A stretch of DNA of 64,000 nucleotides from Leishmania mexicana MHOM/GT/2001/U1103 (GCF_000234665.1 NC_018319.1:124001-188000), one strand, 5' to 3'; positions 32,201-44,700 are shown, numbered from the stretch's first letter. Translations and numbers: made by a program. The notes: generated from the sequence alone by a model not told the origin.

Positions 32201-33299
32201 CGTCATCGTGCCCTTGCGAAGACATCTTCGGAGGGACTGCCCTACTTTCTTTTCCTTTACTTTCTCTGCGTGTGCCAGCGCCTGTGTGTGTGTGGTCGGA
32301 CACACAAGCCGTGGTCCATCACGTACCACCTTCCCTCTCCTGTTGTGTGGTGACAACGTCGTCTTCAGCCCACCTCACTCACTCACTCACTGCTGCCGCC
32401 GCCGGCCCCCTTCAAGCAAACCGGTAAGAGCGAGAGAGAGGGAGACGCACGCGCACACACAAATACGCACGCACGCACAAGTTCCAGTCTTTCGTCTGGT
32501 GCATCGCTGCCCCCCCCCCCACCCACCCACCCACACACCCCATCCTTCATCCACCTTTTCTTTCGTGCCCGTTCCTTTGAGCTCCGCCGTGCATCTCGGA
32601 GCGCATCTCCCTCTCTTCCCTCCCTGTGTGGTTGTTACTGCCGCTGGAAGGCGGGCGGGAGGCGGGGAAGAGGCTCCTGCTGCGTCTGGTTCGGTGCTGT
32701 GGACTTATCTTTCCGTTGTTGTTTTTTTTTTTGGGAGGGGGACGTCAGTGCCCCTCTCCTCGACGCCAACCCCCCCCCTTGGGTCCTCCTCTCTGTGTGT
32801 TGTGTGTCGGCGCCTGCGCGTTGCCTGGTGCCGCTGTTGCCCCCGTTGTTGGCTCTCTCTCTCTCCCCCTCACCCCTGCACAGGGCCCCCGTGCCTGCGT
32901 GCGTGTGCACTCTGCTCCCTTGCACTCCTTATATATATATAATTTCTGTGTTTTCCCCTCCCCCCCCCCCCACACACACACACGCACGCGCGTGGCTGTC
33001 TGTTCATCGAGGCCCTTCTCCTGCTTGTTGTCCCTCTCCATCTGCTCTGACACCTGCGGCGGCTGTCCTCGCGGCACGCCGACAGAGGCGCATCCTCGCA
33101 CATACACAGTGCTTCTGCGTCCGCCGCGCCCTCCCCCACCCCCACCACCCCTGCACGAGCTGGAGATCTGCGTGGAGGTCGGAACACGCATCGAGACGGA
33201 GACTTTGTGTTGTAGCGCTTTTCTTCCCTTCGCTTTACGGCGCCACCCCACCTCCTCGTGTGTCTCTCCCGTCACGCAGAAATCTCTGTCGCGCTCGCC
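29265..33299. other. 4-kb spacer before the giant repeat gene
   Basis: The longest gene-free stretch in the window. Contains CA/GCAC repeats (about 30478-30525), TA microsatellites (30754-30766, 31997-32011 and near 32929-32942), a CTCA repeat near 32372-32392, many C-runs and long pyrimidine tracts. Several open frames of 180-560 codons cross it, but they translate Pro/Ser/Cys-rich repeat sequence, overlap in several frames and show no domain. I see no supported gene. Confidence 0.55.
33220..33279 (+). promoter_or_regulatory. Polypyrimidine tract and candidate acceptor for the giant gene
   Basis: A C/T-rich stretch ends in CAG with AG at 33278-33279, 20 bases before the ATG at 33300. It makes the in-frame ATG at 33258 unlikely to be in the mRNA. 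Confidence 0.5.
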
Positions 33300-36200
33300 A
33301 TGGATCCGTCGTCGGCGACAGCCGTCGCCAGTAACGCTACGGCTTTGGCTGGTGCTGGTGGTGCTGGACACGAAGCGACACAACGCACGCCGCGCAGCAC
33401 CACTGAAGGTTCGGGCTCCGGCCGGGGCGCCACCCCGCGCACGAGCGACATCCTCGCCGAGGACCCAGCGTCCTCGATCGACGTTACTAGTGGCAACACC
33501 CCCAACCCGGCACCCATGCAACGTGCCTCGGCGTCTCGCACTAGTGGTGGGCGTGTCAGAGCGAACTCAGGCAATACTCCCAGGGCTGCCGCGGCGGCGC
33601 CGGCAGGGGCGAGCGAGCCGAGCAGCGATGCTAGCTCACCGACAGAAGGGCAGAGCTGCGCTGAGCACATCGAGCACCTCTCCGCTGTCGAGGACCGCTA
33701 TCGTTTTCATCTCGAGTGCCTCGCTGAAGATGAGCTGGAGGATCTCTGCGACATCATGATATCATGTGAAGACGAACTCCTACAAGATGGCTTCCGTCGT
33801 ATCGACGGCGAGGAAAATGGCGAGGAGCGGGGCTTCCTGTCCGGTGAAGGCGAGGTCGACGCAGGCTTCGACCCTTTCCGCGAAGACGAAGATGCTGAGA
33901 CGCGGCTGCAGCGCAGAAGCGCCGCCGCCGCAGCAGCAGCAAGCCAGACTAGCGACGGCGGTGGCCTCGCTGTTGCAGCTGAGCCAAACGAGGAGTTCGA
34001 GAGCTTCCGCGACGCCGTACCATACGATGCGGCGACGCGTATTGAGCGGTTGGCACAGCCGGGGGTGTACACAAGAAGTGGCTCTTCGTGGCTCACGGCC
34101 AACACCCTGCACGCTCTTGACGTGTCGAGTGCCTCAGCCGTGCAGCTCACATCCGAGTTCGACTCACCACCGCTCACAGGGAACGAAACGGATCACTGCG
34201 ACACAAGTGCGGGAGGGAAAAACGAGGCCGACATGTCCGTCCACATGGATGAGGAAGTCATCGCCGCTGCACGCAGCGCAAGGGCAGCGCGTGCCCTGCG
34301 GCTCCGCCATGAGAAGGCCCGAGTTGAACGGGAGCGTGTTGCGCAGGCCCAGATGATGTCCACTGCTCTGCTGCTTTCTACGGCACCAGTGCCCGCAGAT
34401 GATCAAGAAGAGGAGGAACAGCTCGATGCTTATGCCCTCTACGGCCCGAAGCGCGCCGTTGGCCGCCCCGCCTCCATGGACCTTGGATCGGCGGAGGATG
34501 GACGAGCAACGAGTGCTGAGGAGACGGATGCCGATGAGGAGCAGCTATCGCCGTCGTTCGGGTTCGGTCCGATGCGCGCCGCTGGCCGCCCCGCCTCCAT
34601 GGACCTTGGATCGGCGGAGGATGGACGAGCAACGAGTGCTGAGGAGACGGATGCCGATGAGGAGCAGCTATCGCCGTCGTTCGGGTTCGGCCCGATGCGC
34701 GCCGCTGGCCGCCCCGCCTCCATGGACCTTGGATCGGCGGAGGATGGACGAGCAACGAGTGCTGAGGAGACGGATGCCGATGAGGAGCAGCTATCGCCGT
34801 CGTTCGGGTTCGGTCCGAAGCGCGCCGCTGGACGCCCTTCAGAAGTCGGCGAGGCCGCAGAAGAAAACGGGGACGAAGGCAGCGACGAGGAGGGGCCTTT
34901 GGCGGGAGGCTCGGCCCACGGACCAAAGCGCAGAGCTGGTCGTACGCGCGACACCGACACTCGCAAGGCAAGTGACGCTGATGCCGAGGTCAAGGAGGTG
35001 CCACTGACGTCAAGGGCTGCTCATAGCTTGAAACGCGTGGTGGGGTCTGCTCAGAGTGGCCGCAGAGCGTGGGAAACCGCGCAGACGGCAGCGATGATGT
35101 TGACTGCAAAGCGCAGCGACGATGAGGATAACGGCAGTGACCCATGCGAAGCGCGCACACCCGCCTCCGCTAGCTCACATGGGCGACAGGTAAGCGTTGG
35201 TGACACACTGCTGGACGGCAGCGCACGCGCGATGTCGCGGCTGCGCTCCTCCGCCAACATACTCACGAGCAGACGCATGGAGTCGGAGAGAGACACTGCA
35301 GTGGAGGAGTCAGGCGCGGATGCGGCACAGAGAGGCGACGTGTTTGCCGTTGGCTTCTGCCGAATGTTTGCCCGCGCCCAGAGCGGCTACGCGGTGCTGA
35401 ACAGGCGACGCTCCTGCCTGAGCACACGCTCTGACCACACCGTCCGCATGAAAACAATTCGGCAGTTTGCTGCAACGCCTGAGGGGTACACGGATGACGC
35501 TTTCGTCCACATGGATGAGGAAGTCATCGCCGCTGCACGCAGCGCAAGGGCAGCGCGTGCCCTGCGGCTCCGCCATGAGAAGGCCCGAGTTGAACGGGAG
35601 CGTGTTGCGCAGGCCCAGATGATGTCCACTGCTCTGCTGCTTTCTACGGCACCAGTGCCCGCAGATGATCAAGAAGAGGAGGAACAGCTCGATGCTTATG
35701 CCCTCTACGGCCCGAAGCGCGCCGTTGGCCGCCCCGCCTCCATGGACCTTGGATCGGCGGAGGATGGACGAGCAACGAGTGCTGAGGAGACGGATGCCGA
35801 TGAGGAGCAGCTATCGCCGTCGTTCGGGTTCGGCCCGATGCGCGCCGCTGGCCGCCCCGCCTCCATGGACCTTGGATCGGCGGAGGATGGACGAGCAACG
35901 AGTGCTGAGGAGACGGATGCCGATGAGGAGCAGCTATCGCCGTCGTTCGGGTTCGGCCCGATGCGCGCCGCTGGCCGCCCCGCCTCCATGGACCTTGGAT
36001 CGGCGGAGGATGGACGAGCAACGAGTGCTGAGGAGACGGATGCCGATGAGGAGCAGCTATCGCCGTCGTTCGGGTTCGGCCCGAAGCGCGCCGCTGGCCG
36101 CCCCGCCTCCATGGACCTTGGATCGGCGGAGGATGGACGAGCAACGAGTGCTGAGGAGACGGATGCCGATGAGGAGCAGCTATCGCCGTCGTTCGGGTTC

Positions 36201-39200
36201 GGCCCGAAGCGCGCCGCTGGCCGCCCCGCCTCCATGGACCTTGGATCGGCGGAGGATGGACGAGCAACGAGTGCTGAGGAGACGGATGCCGATGAGGAGC
36301 AGCTATCGCCGTCGTTCGGGTTCGGCCCGAAGCGCGCCGCTGGCCGCCCCGCCTCCATGGACCTTGGATCGGCGGAGGATGGACGAGCAACGAGTGCTGA
36401 GGAGACGGATGCCGATGAGGAGCAGCTATCGCCGTCGTTCGGGTTCGGCCCGAAGCGCGCCGCTGGACGCCCTTCAGAAGTCGGCGAGGCCGCAGAAGAA
36501 AACGGGGACGAAGGCAGCGACGAGGAGGCACCTCTGCTGCCACGGGTGCAGCAGAACGGCAATCCCTCGAGTAGCAGACCTTCATTAAAGGCCGTGCCGG
36601 TGGCGGCTGCACATGCACAGGAACCGAGAAACAGCGACTCGGACTCCGATGTTCCGCTAACGATGAGGCTAATCTACGGCCGCGCCCGGCACGCAACAGG
36701 TGATCCGACGTACACAAAGGCCCCTGAGAAGACCGACGCCGACCATGCGGCTTCAGACGACTACAGCTCCGATGGCTCACCACTAGAAGTGCGCTTGGTG
36801 CGATGCGTTCCTCAACGTAAAACGGCGCACCGCCCGTCAGTGGCACCGTGCGCACAAGAGGAAGTCCGTGGCAGGACAGACACCGACACCGACGCAGTCA
36901 GTGAGGAAGAGCCGTTGGCGTCGTTTGTGCAGCCGAAGAGCCGCGTCGAGCGAAAGGCGCAGCCTCGAGCAGCTGCACCGCAAGAGGCTCGTGAGCAGCA
37001 ATCCGCTGTGTCAACGGAGGAGGACGAGGAGGAAGAGGCTACGCCGCTTGCTCAAGGTCGTCCACTGCTGCGCTCTGCAGGCCCTCTCCCAAAAACGCAT
37101 CACCCTTCCGCCGAGGAACATGGCAGCGAGACCCTAAGCGAGAGCGATGATGAGGATACGGAGCCCATGATACCCAGCCGCACCAACCAGCGTCCTGCGC
37201 GTGTGCACGGTCGTACCCACGAACCCCTACTCCAGAACGATGAAGCGGAAAGCCAGCACTCTAGCGAGAGTGATGATGAGGATACGGAGCCATTGACTGT
37301 CGTGGTCCAGGCGACTCGTAAGAATCAACACGGCCCGACCAAGCACGAAGAGAGCCTTGAAGCCACCGACGCGCGGTCCTCCGCCTCTTCCACGCCGTCG
37401 TCCACCTCTCCACCCCTCACGGCCACATATATTCGCACCCAGCCCAAGCGAGGGCACCGACCTCAACCCAGCCCGTGCATCACTGTCAACGACGAAGCAC
37501 CAGCGTCAAGCACGCCGACACAGCACAAACTGGGCCATCACCCCATCCAACAGTTGCCACGCCGCGCTTGCCCAGAAACTGTCGCCACAGCCGGCGAGTC
37601 CACTGCGCTAGTGACCAAACTCCGGCCCAGCGATCAATCTCTCGAACCAACAACGCTCAGCTCCGCATTCATCAGCGCTGTCAACATGGACGATTCGGCG
37701 CCCGCAACCGACACACGATATCCCTATACAACAATCATCCGGCAAAATCTACACCGTGAACGCTACTATCACCACGAACATCACGCTCAGCCTCACCATG
37801 TCACACATGTTCCTACGTGGTCGATGGGCACGCCCGTGGACGAGGCGCAGCAGCCGCTGGAGAGCGCCATGCAGCAAGCCGGCGTTGAGAAGGAGCGCGC
37901 CGACCGCGACGCCGTGCTGGAGCGGCCGATGGGCACGCCCGTGGACGAGGCGCAGCAGCCGCTGGAGAGCGCCCTGCAGCAAGCCGGCGTTGAGAAGGAG
38001 CGCGCCGACCGCGACGCCGTGCTGGAGCGGCCGATGGGCACGCCCGTGGACGAGGCGCAGCAGCCGCTGGAGAGCGCCCTGCAGCAAGCCGGCGTTGAGA
38101 AGGAGCGCGCCGACCGCGACGCCGTGCTGGAGCGGCCGATGGGCACGCCCGTGGACGAGGCGCAGCAGCCGCTGGAGAGCGCCCTGCAGCAAGCCGGCGT
38201 TGAGAAGGAGCGCGCCGACCGCGACGCCGTGCTGGAGCGGCCGATGGGCACGCCCGTGGACGAGGCGCAGCAGCCGCTGGAGAGCGCCATGCAGCAAGCC
38301 GGCGTTGAGAAGGAGCGCGCCGACCGCGACGCCGTGCTGGAGCGGCCGATGGGCACGCCCGTGGACGAGGCGCAGCAGCCGCTGGAGAGCGCCATGCAGC
38401 AAGCCGGCGTTGAGAAGGAGCGCGCCGACCGCGACGCCGTGCTGGAGCGGCCGATGGGCACGCCCGTGGACGAGGCGCAGCAGCCGCTGGAGAGCGCCAT
38501 GCAGCAAGCCGGCGTTGAGAAGGAGCGCGCCGACCGCGACGCCGTGCTGGAGCGGTCGATGGGCACGCCCGTGGACGAGGCGCAGCAGCCGCTGGAGAGC
38601 GCCATGCAGCAAGCCGGCGTTGAGAAGGAGCGCGCCGACCGCGACGCCGTGCTGGAGCGGCCGATGGGCACGCCCGTGGACGAGGCGCAGCAGCCGCTGG
38701 AGAGCGCCATGCAGCAAGCCGGCGTTGAGAAGGAGCGCGCCGACCGCGACGCCGTGCTGGAGCGGTCGATGGGCACGCCCGTGGACGAGGCGCAGCAGCC
38801 GCTGGAGAGCGCCATGCAGCAAGCCGGCGTTGAGAAGGAGCGCGCCGACCGCGACGCCGTGCTGGAGCGGCCGATGGGCGCGCCCGTGGACGAGGCGCAG
38901 CAGCCGCTGGAGAGCGCCCTGCAGCAAGCCGGCGTTGAGAAGGAGCGCGCCGACCGCGACGCCGTGCTGGAGCGGTCGATGGGCACGCCCGTGGACGAGG
39001 CGCAGCAGCCGCTGGAGAGCGCCATGCAGCAAGCCGGCGTTGAGAAGGAGCGCGCCGACCGCGACGCCGTGCTGGAGCGGTCGATGGGCACGCCCGTGGA
39101 CGAGGCGCAGCAGCCGCTGGAGAGCGCCCTGCAGCAAGCCGGCGTTGAGAAGGAGCGCGCCGACCGCGACGCCGTGCTGGAGCGGCCGATGGGCACGCCC

Positions 39201-41025
39201 GTGGACGAGGCGCAGCAGCCGCTGGAGAGCGCCATGCAGCAAGCCGGCGTTGAGAAGGAGCGCGCCGACCGCGACGCCGTGCTGGAGCGGTCGATGGGCA
39301 CGCCCGTGGACGAGGCGCAGCAGCCGCTGGAGAGCGCCCTGCAGCAAGCCGGCGTTGAGAAGGAGCGCGCCGACCGCGACGCCGTGCTGGAGCGGTCGAT
39401 GGGCACGCCCGTGGACGAGGCGCAGCAGCCGCTGGAGAGCGCCATGCAGCAAGCCGGCGTTGAGAAGGAGCGCGCCGACCGCGACGCCGTGCTGGAGCGG
39501 CCGATGGGCACGCCCGTGGACGAGGCGCAGCAGCCGCTGGAGAGCGCCATGCAGCAAGCCGGCGTTGAGAAGGAGCGCGCCGACCGCGACGCCGTGCTGG
39601 AGCGGTCGATGGGCACGCCCGTGGACGAGGCGCAGCAGCCGCTGGAGAGCGCCCTGCAGCAAGCCGGCGTTGAGAAGGAGCGCGCCGACCGCGACGCCGT
39701 GCTGGAGCGGCCGATGGGCACGCCCGTGGACGAGGCGCAGCAGCCGCTGGAGAGCGCCATGCAGCAAGCCGGCGTTGAGAAGGAGCGCGCCGACCGCGAC
39801 GCCGTGCTGGAGCGGCCGATGGGCACGCCCGTGGACGAGGCGCAGCAGCCGCTGGAGAGCGCCATGCAGCAAGCCGGCGTTGAGAAGGAGCGCGCCGACC
39901 GCGACGCCGTGCTGGAGCGGCCGATGGGCGCGCCCGTGGACGAGGCGCAGCAGCCGCTGGAGAGCGCCCTGCAGCAAGCCGGCGTTGAGAAGGAGCGCGC
40001 CGACCGCGACGCCGTGCTGGAGCGGTCGATGGGCACGCCCGTGGACGAGGCGCAGCAGCCGCTGGAGAGCGCCATGCAGCAAGCCGGCGTTGAGAAGGAG
40101 CGCGCCGACCGCGACGCCGTGCTGGAGCGGCCGATGGGCACGCCCGTGGACGAGGCGCAGCAGCCGCTGGAGAGCGCCATGCAGCAAGCCGGCGTTGAGA
40201 AGGAGCGCGCCGACCGCGACGCCGTGCTGGAGCGGTCGATGGGCACGCCCGTGGACGAGGCGCAGCAGCCGCTGGAGAGCGCCATGCAGCAAGCCGGCGT
40301 TGAGAAGGAGCGCGCCGACCGCGACGCCGTGCTGGAGCGGTCGATGGGCACGCCCGTGGACGAGGCGCAGCAGCCGCTGGAGAGCGCCATGCAGCAAGCC
40401 GGCGTTGAGAAGGAGCGCGCCGACCGCGACGCCGTGCTGGAGCGGTCGATGGGCACGCCCGTGGACGAGGCGCAGCAGCCGCTGGAGAGCGCCCTGCAGC
40501 AAGCCGGCGTTGAGAAGGAGCGCGCCGACCGCGACGCCGTGCTGGAGCGGCCGATGGGCACGCCCGTGGACGAGGCGCAGCAGCCGCTGGAGAGCGCCCT
40601 GCAGCAAGCCGGCGTTGAGAAGGAGCGCGCCGACCGCGACGCCGTGCTGGAGCGGTCGATGGGCACGCCCGTGGACGAGGCGCAGCAGCCGCTGGAGAGC
40701 GCCTTGGAGAGTCCGAAAGTGGTGGTGAGTGAAAAGTCGCGCCGGCATCACACCCGCCGCCGAACCCAGTCGATGACTTCCCTGACAATTTTCGAAGCGG
40801 TGCCGGAGCATCAAGTGGGCGAAATTCACGAGACTGATGAGGAACTTCCCAGCACACACCCACGCCTTCACTGCACCGATGAAGCACCGGCAGAGAAGGG
40901 CGAATCACCACAGACACCATCTCTGGCATCGCTCACAACGCATTACCCAGGAAGACACCGCAAGCGCCCGGAGCGTCGGCTCTCCACTGTGCAGATGACG
41001 GACGTGGAGCCGGAGAAGGCCGGCG
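33300..41025 (+). CDS. Giant repeat protein, 5' part (interrupted by assembly gap)
   Basis: 2,575 codons plus one base before the N gap; the frame is open to the gap. Residues about 1-310 are Ser/Ala/Gly-rich with acidic patches and no known domain. Then comes a block beginning 'HMDEEVIAAARSARAARAL' with three 41-residue repeats, and later a second, expanded copy with six. An acidic Ser/Glu-rich region follows (several 'SESDDEDTEP' motifs). The section from 37824 to 40703 is 27 copies of a 35-residue unit plus a truncated copy. After this are two basic linker motifs ('RRHHTRRRTQSM', 'RHRKRPERRLS') of the kind that recur in the 3' part. The part after the gap (41126-49966) is almost certainly the same gene. 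Its family resemblance is to large flagellar/cytoskeletal GM6-like proteins. The start ATG at 33300 lies just after a probable splice acceptor. Confidence 0.8.
34239..34893 (+). repeat. Segmental duplication inside the giant gene, copy A
   Basis: This 655-bp block is repeated at 35505-36528. The two match in the unique leader (offset 1,266) and in the tail (offset 1,635). The only length difference is three extra 123-bp units in copy B. Confidence 0.9.
34449..34817 (+). repeat. 123-bp (41-residue) tandem array, 3 units
   Basis: Units begin at 34449, 34572 and 34695. The core reads 'GRPASMDLGSAEDG' and 'SAEETDADEEQLSPSFGFG'. Units are nearly identical and acidic, and a truncated unit follows. 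Confidence 0.95.
35505..36528 (+). repeat. Segmental duplication inside the giant gene, copy B
   Basis: Duplicate of 34239-34893, expanded by three repeat units (369 bases). Its flanks differ from those of copy A. Confidence 0.9.
35715..36452 (+). repeat. 123-bp (41-residue) tandem array, 6 units
   Basis: Six units of the same repeat as at 34449, with the first residue of the unit changing from Met to Lys along the array. It ends in the same truncated unit as copy A. Confidence 0.95.
37824..40703 (+). repeat. 105-bp (35-residue) tandem array, 27 units plus a partial
   Basis: Units start at 37824 and every 105 bases to 40659, the last truncated after 45 bases. The core reads 'MGTPVDEAQQPLESA' then 'QQAGVEKERADRDAVLER'. 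Reading the units in order, only three positions vary, each with two states: Thr/Ala at residue 3, Met/Leu at residue 16 and Pro/Ser at residue 35. The length is exactly five heptads, and the charged Gln/Glu/Arg-rich core suggests helices broken by prolines. Confidence 0.97.
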
Positions 41026-41125
41026 NNNNNNNNNNNNNNNNNNNNNNNNNNNNNNNNNNNNNNNNNNNNNNNNNNNNNNNNNNNNNNNNNNNNNNNNNNN
41101 NNNNNNNNNNNNNNNNNNNNNNNNN
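41026..41125. other. Assembly gap of 100 N
   Basis: Exactly 100 N, the usual placeholder for unknown length. The frames on either side do not match across 100 bases; a length of 3k+2 would join them. It lies directly in front of a 647-bp block that is repeated 1,977 bases downstream. Confidence 0.95.
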
Positions 41126-41772
41126 CTGCCGTTTGTGGGGGCGCTGCCTGGGGGCGTTACGCTGCGCGAGCTGGACATGGCCAACGACCCGGACGTGAAG
41201 CCGTTGCTGGCGCAGCTGGAGGAGCTGGTCAAGGACCACCCGGCGGCGGCGAAGGGGCCGGAGGCGTGGCGACTGAAGAAGGCGATCGGCGAGCTGGCGC
41301 GCCGTGCTGCGGAGGACGAGGCCGAGCGCACGCGCCATGGCCTCGTGGACGCGGAGGGGGTGCACGAGCGCTTCCCGTTTCTGCCGGAGGAGCCGGTGCC
41401 GGGTGTGTCGCTAGCGGAGGCGGGCGTGATGGACGACCCCGAGTTCCGCACGCTGGCGAACGCGCTGGTGGGCCTGCGCAGGGATGCGTCTGCTGAGGAG
41501 ACTGCTAAAGTCGTTTATCAGCACAGCGTGGCCGAGGTGGCAATGCGTCTGGCTAGCGCGAAGCTGCGCGCGACGGAGGAGGCGCAGGCGCACTACCCGT
41601 TCCTGTCGAAGCGCGTCGCGGGCGTGCCGCTGAGCGAGCTGCCGCTGGCGCAGGACGAGCTGTTCCAGGCGCTGGTGGCGCAGCGCGCGCCGCTCGTGGG
41701 GAGTCCGCGCACAAACGCGGCACGGCTGCACGCGGTGGAGGCACGCGCCCAGGACCGTGCGCGCGAGCTCGC
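41126..41772 (+). repeat. 647-bp near-identical repeat, copy 1 (next to the gap)
   Basis: Matches 43103-43749 with four base differences seen by eye, all transitions. It encodes three ~70-residue GM6-like modules. Confidence 0.9.
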
Positions 41773-44700
41773 GGATGCCAAGAGCAAGCTGGACGGCCTG
41801 CGCAATGCTGCAGATGACGAGGTGCGGGCGCGCAACCCGTTCCTGCCGCACAGCGACGTGCGCGGCGTGCCGCTGCGCGAGCTGGGCCTGTCGCGGGACC
41901 CCGAGTACGCGCGGCTGATGGACCGCCGCCTGAAGCTGAAGGAGCGGCCGGTGGAGAATGCGGCGGAGCTGACTGCGGTGGAGGCGCGCCTGAAGGAGCG
42001 CGCTACGGAGGTGGCGGAGGCAAAGCTCGTGGCGGAGACGGAGCTGCGAGCCAAGTACCCGACTGTGGCGACGGCACCCGGGGCGGCGATGCTGTCGTCG
42101 TTGGAGCTGACGCTGGACCCGCGGCTGGCGCAGCTCGAGCAGCAGTGCGTGGCGCTTGCTGACCAGGCGAAACCAGACTGCGCGGTGTTGCGTGTCGCGG
42201 AAGAGGCGGCGGCAGCGCGCGTGCAGGAGCTGGTGGACGAAGACGCAAGCGCCGAGGAGGAGGCGGCGCAGGCGCGTGCGGCGGTGCTGAAGCGGTACCC
42301 CATGTGCGCACGCGACGTGACGGAGGCGGTGGGCAAGGACGCCATGTTCGCGTCACTGGCTGCGCGCCACGCGGGTCTGCTGTCAGACCCTGCAGCCAAC
42401 AGAGAACCGCTGGCTGACGTGGAAGATCTCATGCGCCAGCGCGGTGTGGAAGTGGAGACCGGGCGCCGGCAGCAACGCCGACGCCGCCCTGCCAACCCTC
42501 CACGCCTGCTGGACATGAATGACGTGGCGCTGGAGAGCGGCGAGCTGGACGACTACCACAGCCGCCGCCACCGCCATCGCCGCGTCCGCATCCTGGACGT
42601 GCAGGAGGTGCCGACTGACATTGCCGGCGAGGTGCACGAGCAGCAGGACGAGGCGAAGCTGCCGCCCAGGTCACGCCACGCTGCAGCGCTGCGCCACAGC
42701 GACCCGTACTACCAAGAGCTGGTGGCGCTGCGCGCCTCGCTGGTGAGGGAGGACGAGGCCGTCAACGCTGACAGCATTCGGTGTGTGGAAGAGCAGATGA
42801 AGGACCGCGTGGCGCAGCTGAACAGCGACGCGGCGCGAGCGCGTGCGGCGGAGATGCGCGCGGAGGCGGCGCTGGAGGCACGCTACCCGTTCCTCGGCCC
42901 CACCATGGCGGGCGAGATGCTCGCGGCGGCACGCGTGGAGGACGACGCCGTGTTCGTGGGTCTGGCGACCGAGCACGCGTCGCTCAAGGCGACGCCGACG
43001 ACGCCGCGGCAGGTGCTGGCATGTGTGGAGCAGGGGATGCGTGCGCGCGCGAGCGAGCTGGTGGCGGAGCAGGCGCGCGACGAGGAGGCGCTGCGCGAGA
43101 GGCTGCCGTTTGTGGGGGCGCTGCCTGGGGGCGTTACGCTGCGCGAGCTGGACATGGCCAACGACCCGGACGTGAAGCCGTTGCTGGCGCAGCTGGAGGA
43201 GCTGGTCAAGGACCACCCGGCGGCGGCGAAGGGGCCGGAGGCGTGGCGACTGAAGAAGGCGATCGGCGAGCTGGCGCGCCGTGCTGCGGAGGACGAGGCC
43301 GAGCGCACGCGCCATGGCCTCGTGGACGCGGAGGGGGTGCACGAGCGCTTCCCGTTTCTGCCGGAGGAGCCGGTGCCGGGTGTGTCGCTAGCGGAGGCGG
43401 GCGTGATGGACGACCCCGAGTTCCGCACGCTGGCGAACGCGCTGGTGGGCCTGCGCAGGGATGCGTCTGCTGAGGAGACTGCTAAAGTCGTTTATCAGCA
43501 CAGCATGGTCGAGGTGGCAATGCGTCTGGCTAGCGCGAAGCTGCGCGCGACGGAGGAGGCGCAGGCGCACTACCCGTTCCTGTCGAAGCGCGTCGTGGGC
43601 GTGCTGCTGAGCGAGCTGCCGCTGGCGCAGGACGAGCTGTTCCAGGCGCTGGTGGCGCAGCGCGCGCCGCTCGTGGGGAGTCCGCGCACAAACGCGGCAC
43701 GGCTGCACGCGGTGGAGGCACGCGCCCAGGACCGTGCGCGCGAGCTCGCTGTCGAGGCGAAGGCCATTCGACTGTTTCGCATGGAGGAGAGTGATGCCGT
43801 GCGTGCGCGCAACCCGTTCCTGCCGCACAGCGACATGTTGTTGGTGCCTCTGCGAGAAGTTCCTTTTGAAATTGATCGAAAACTGCAGCGCTTAGGCAGG
43901 CGGCGGTTGCAGCTGAAGGGTGCCTCGGATGTGGACGTGTGTGCCGTGGAGGTGGTGGAGTGCGAGATGCGTGATCGGGTTGCAGAGCTGGCGGGCCGGA
44001 TCGTGGCGGCCGAGTTAAAGGGGCGCCGCCGGTTTTTGCCGCGGCAACGCCGCTCGGTGGGGGTCGTATTTGCAGCGCTGCGCGTTCCGGAGGACGAGGA
44101 GATTGTAGAATGGCGGTTGGACGTGATGGAGAACCCGGACTGCGATGCGGATGACGAGGCCGTGGCAAAGAAGGCGATTCGGCGGCGCGGCAATGCTCTG
44201 GTGGATGCCTATCTGGAAGCGGAGGCGGGCATTGCGAGGGAGCTGTATCGACTGCGCCGCAGCTTTCCGACCTGTGTGCGTGATGTGAACCCCTCCATTG
44301 AACTGGACGACTACTTTGCAACGCTGCGTGGGGCCTATGCGGATTGGGTAGCCTTCATGGACGAAGAGGAGCCGAGCCTCATCCAAATCCAGGAGGAGAT
44401 GCTGGCGCGCAGTGTCGCGCTTATCGGTGACGACCGATGTGTGGCCGATGCTCTCAACAACTACTGCGTTGCGGAGGCGGAGTTGCGGCTTGCCAGGGCG
44501 CATCGAAAGCCGTCGTCGCAGGTTGCCCGCCTGCACCGTGCCACCGACGTGGCGCAGTTTAAGCACCGCTTCTGGTCTCGTCGCCAGGCCCGCCGCCACG
44601 TGACGGCGCCGCTCTTCGACTTCCCTGTGAACGAGGACGACTTTGTCGACGACGACGACGGCGGCGGCGGTGCGGACTCGTGGGTCGAGGAAGACACGTA

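Noticed and set aside
29897..33759. Open frames of 140-560 codons in the long spacer
   Set aside because: They overlap in several frames, translate pyrimidine and GT/CA repeats into Pro/Ser/Cys/Val-rich strings, and show no motif.
37749..40929. Several reading frames of about 950-1,040 codons on both strands across the 105-bp array
   Set aside because: A stop-free 105-base unit, a multiple of three, keeps every stop-free frame open for the whole array. Only the frame continuous with the flanking gene has sensible composition outside the array.
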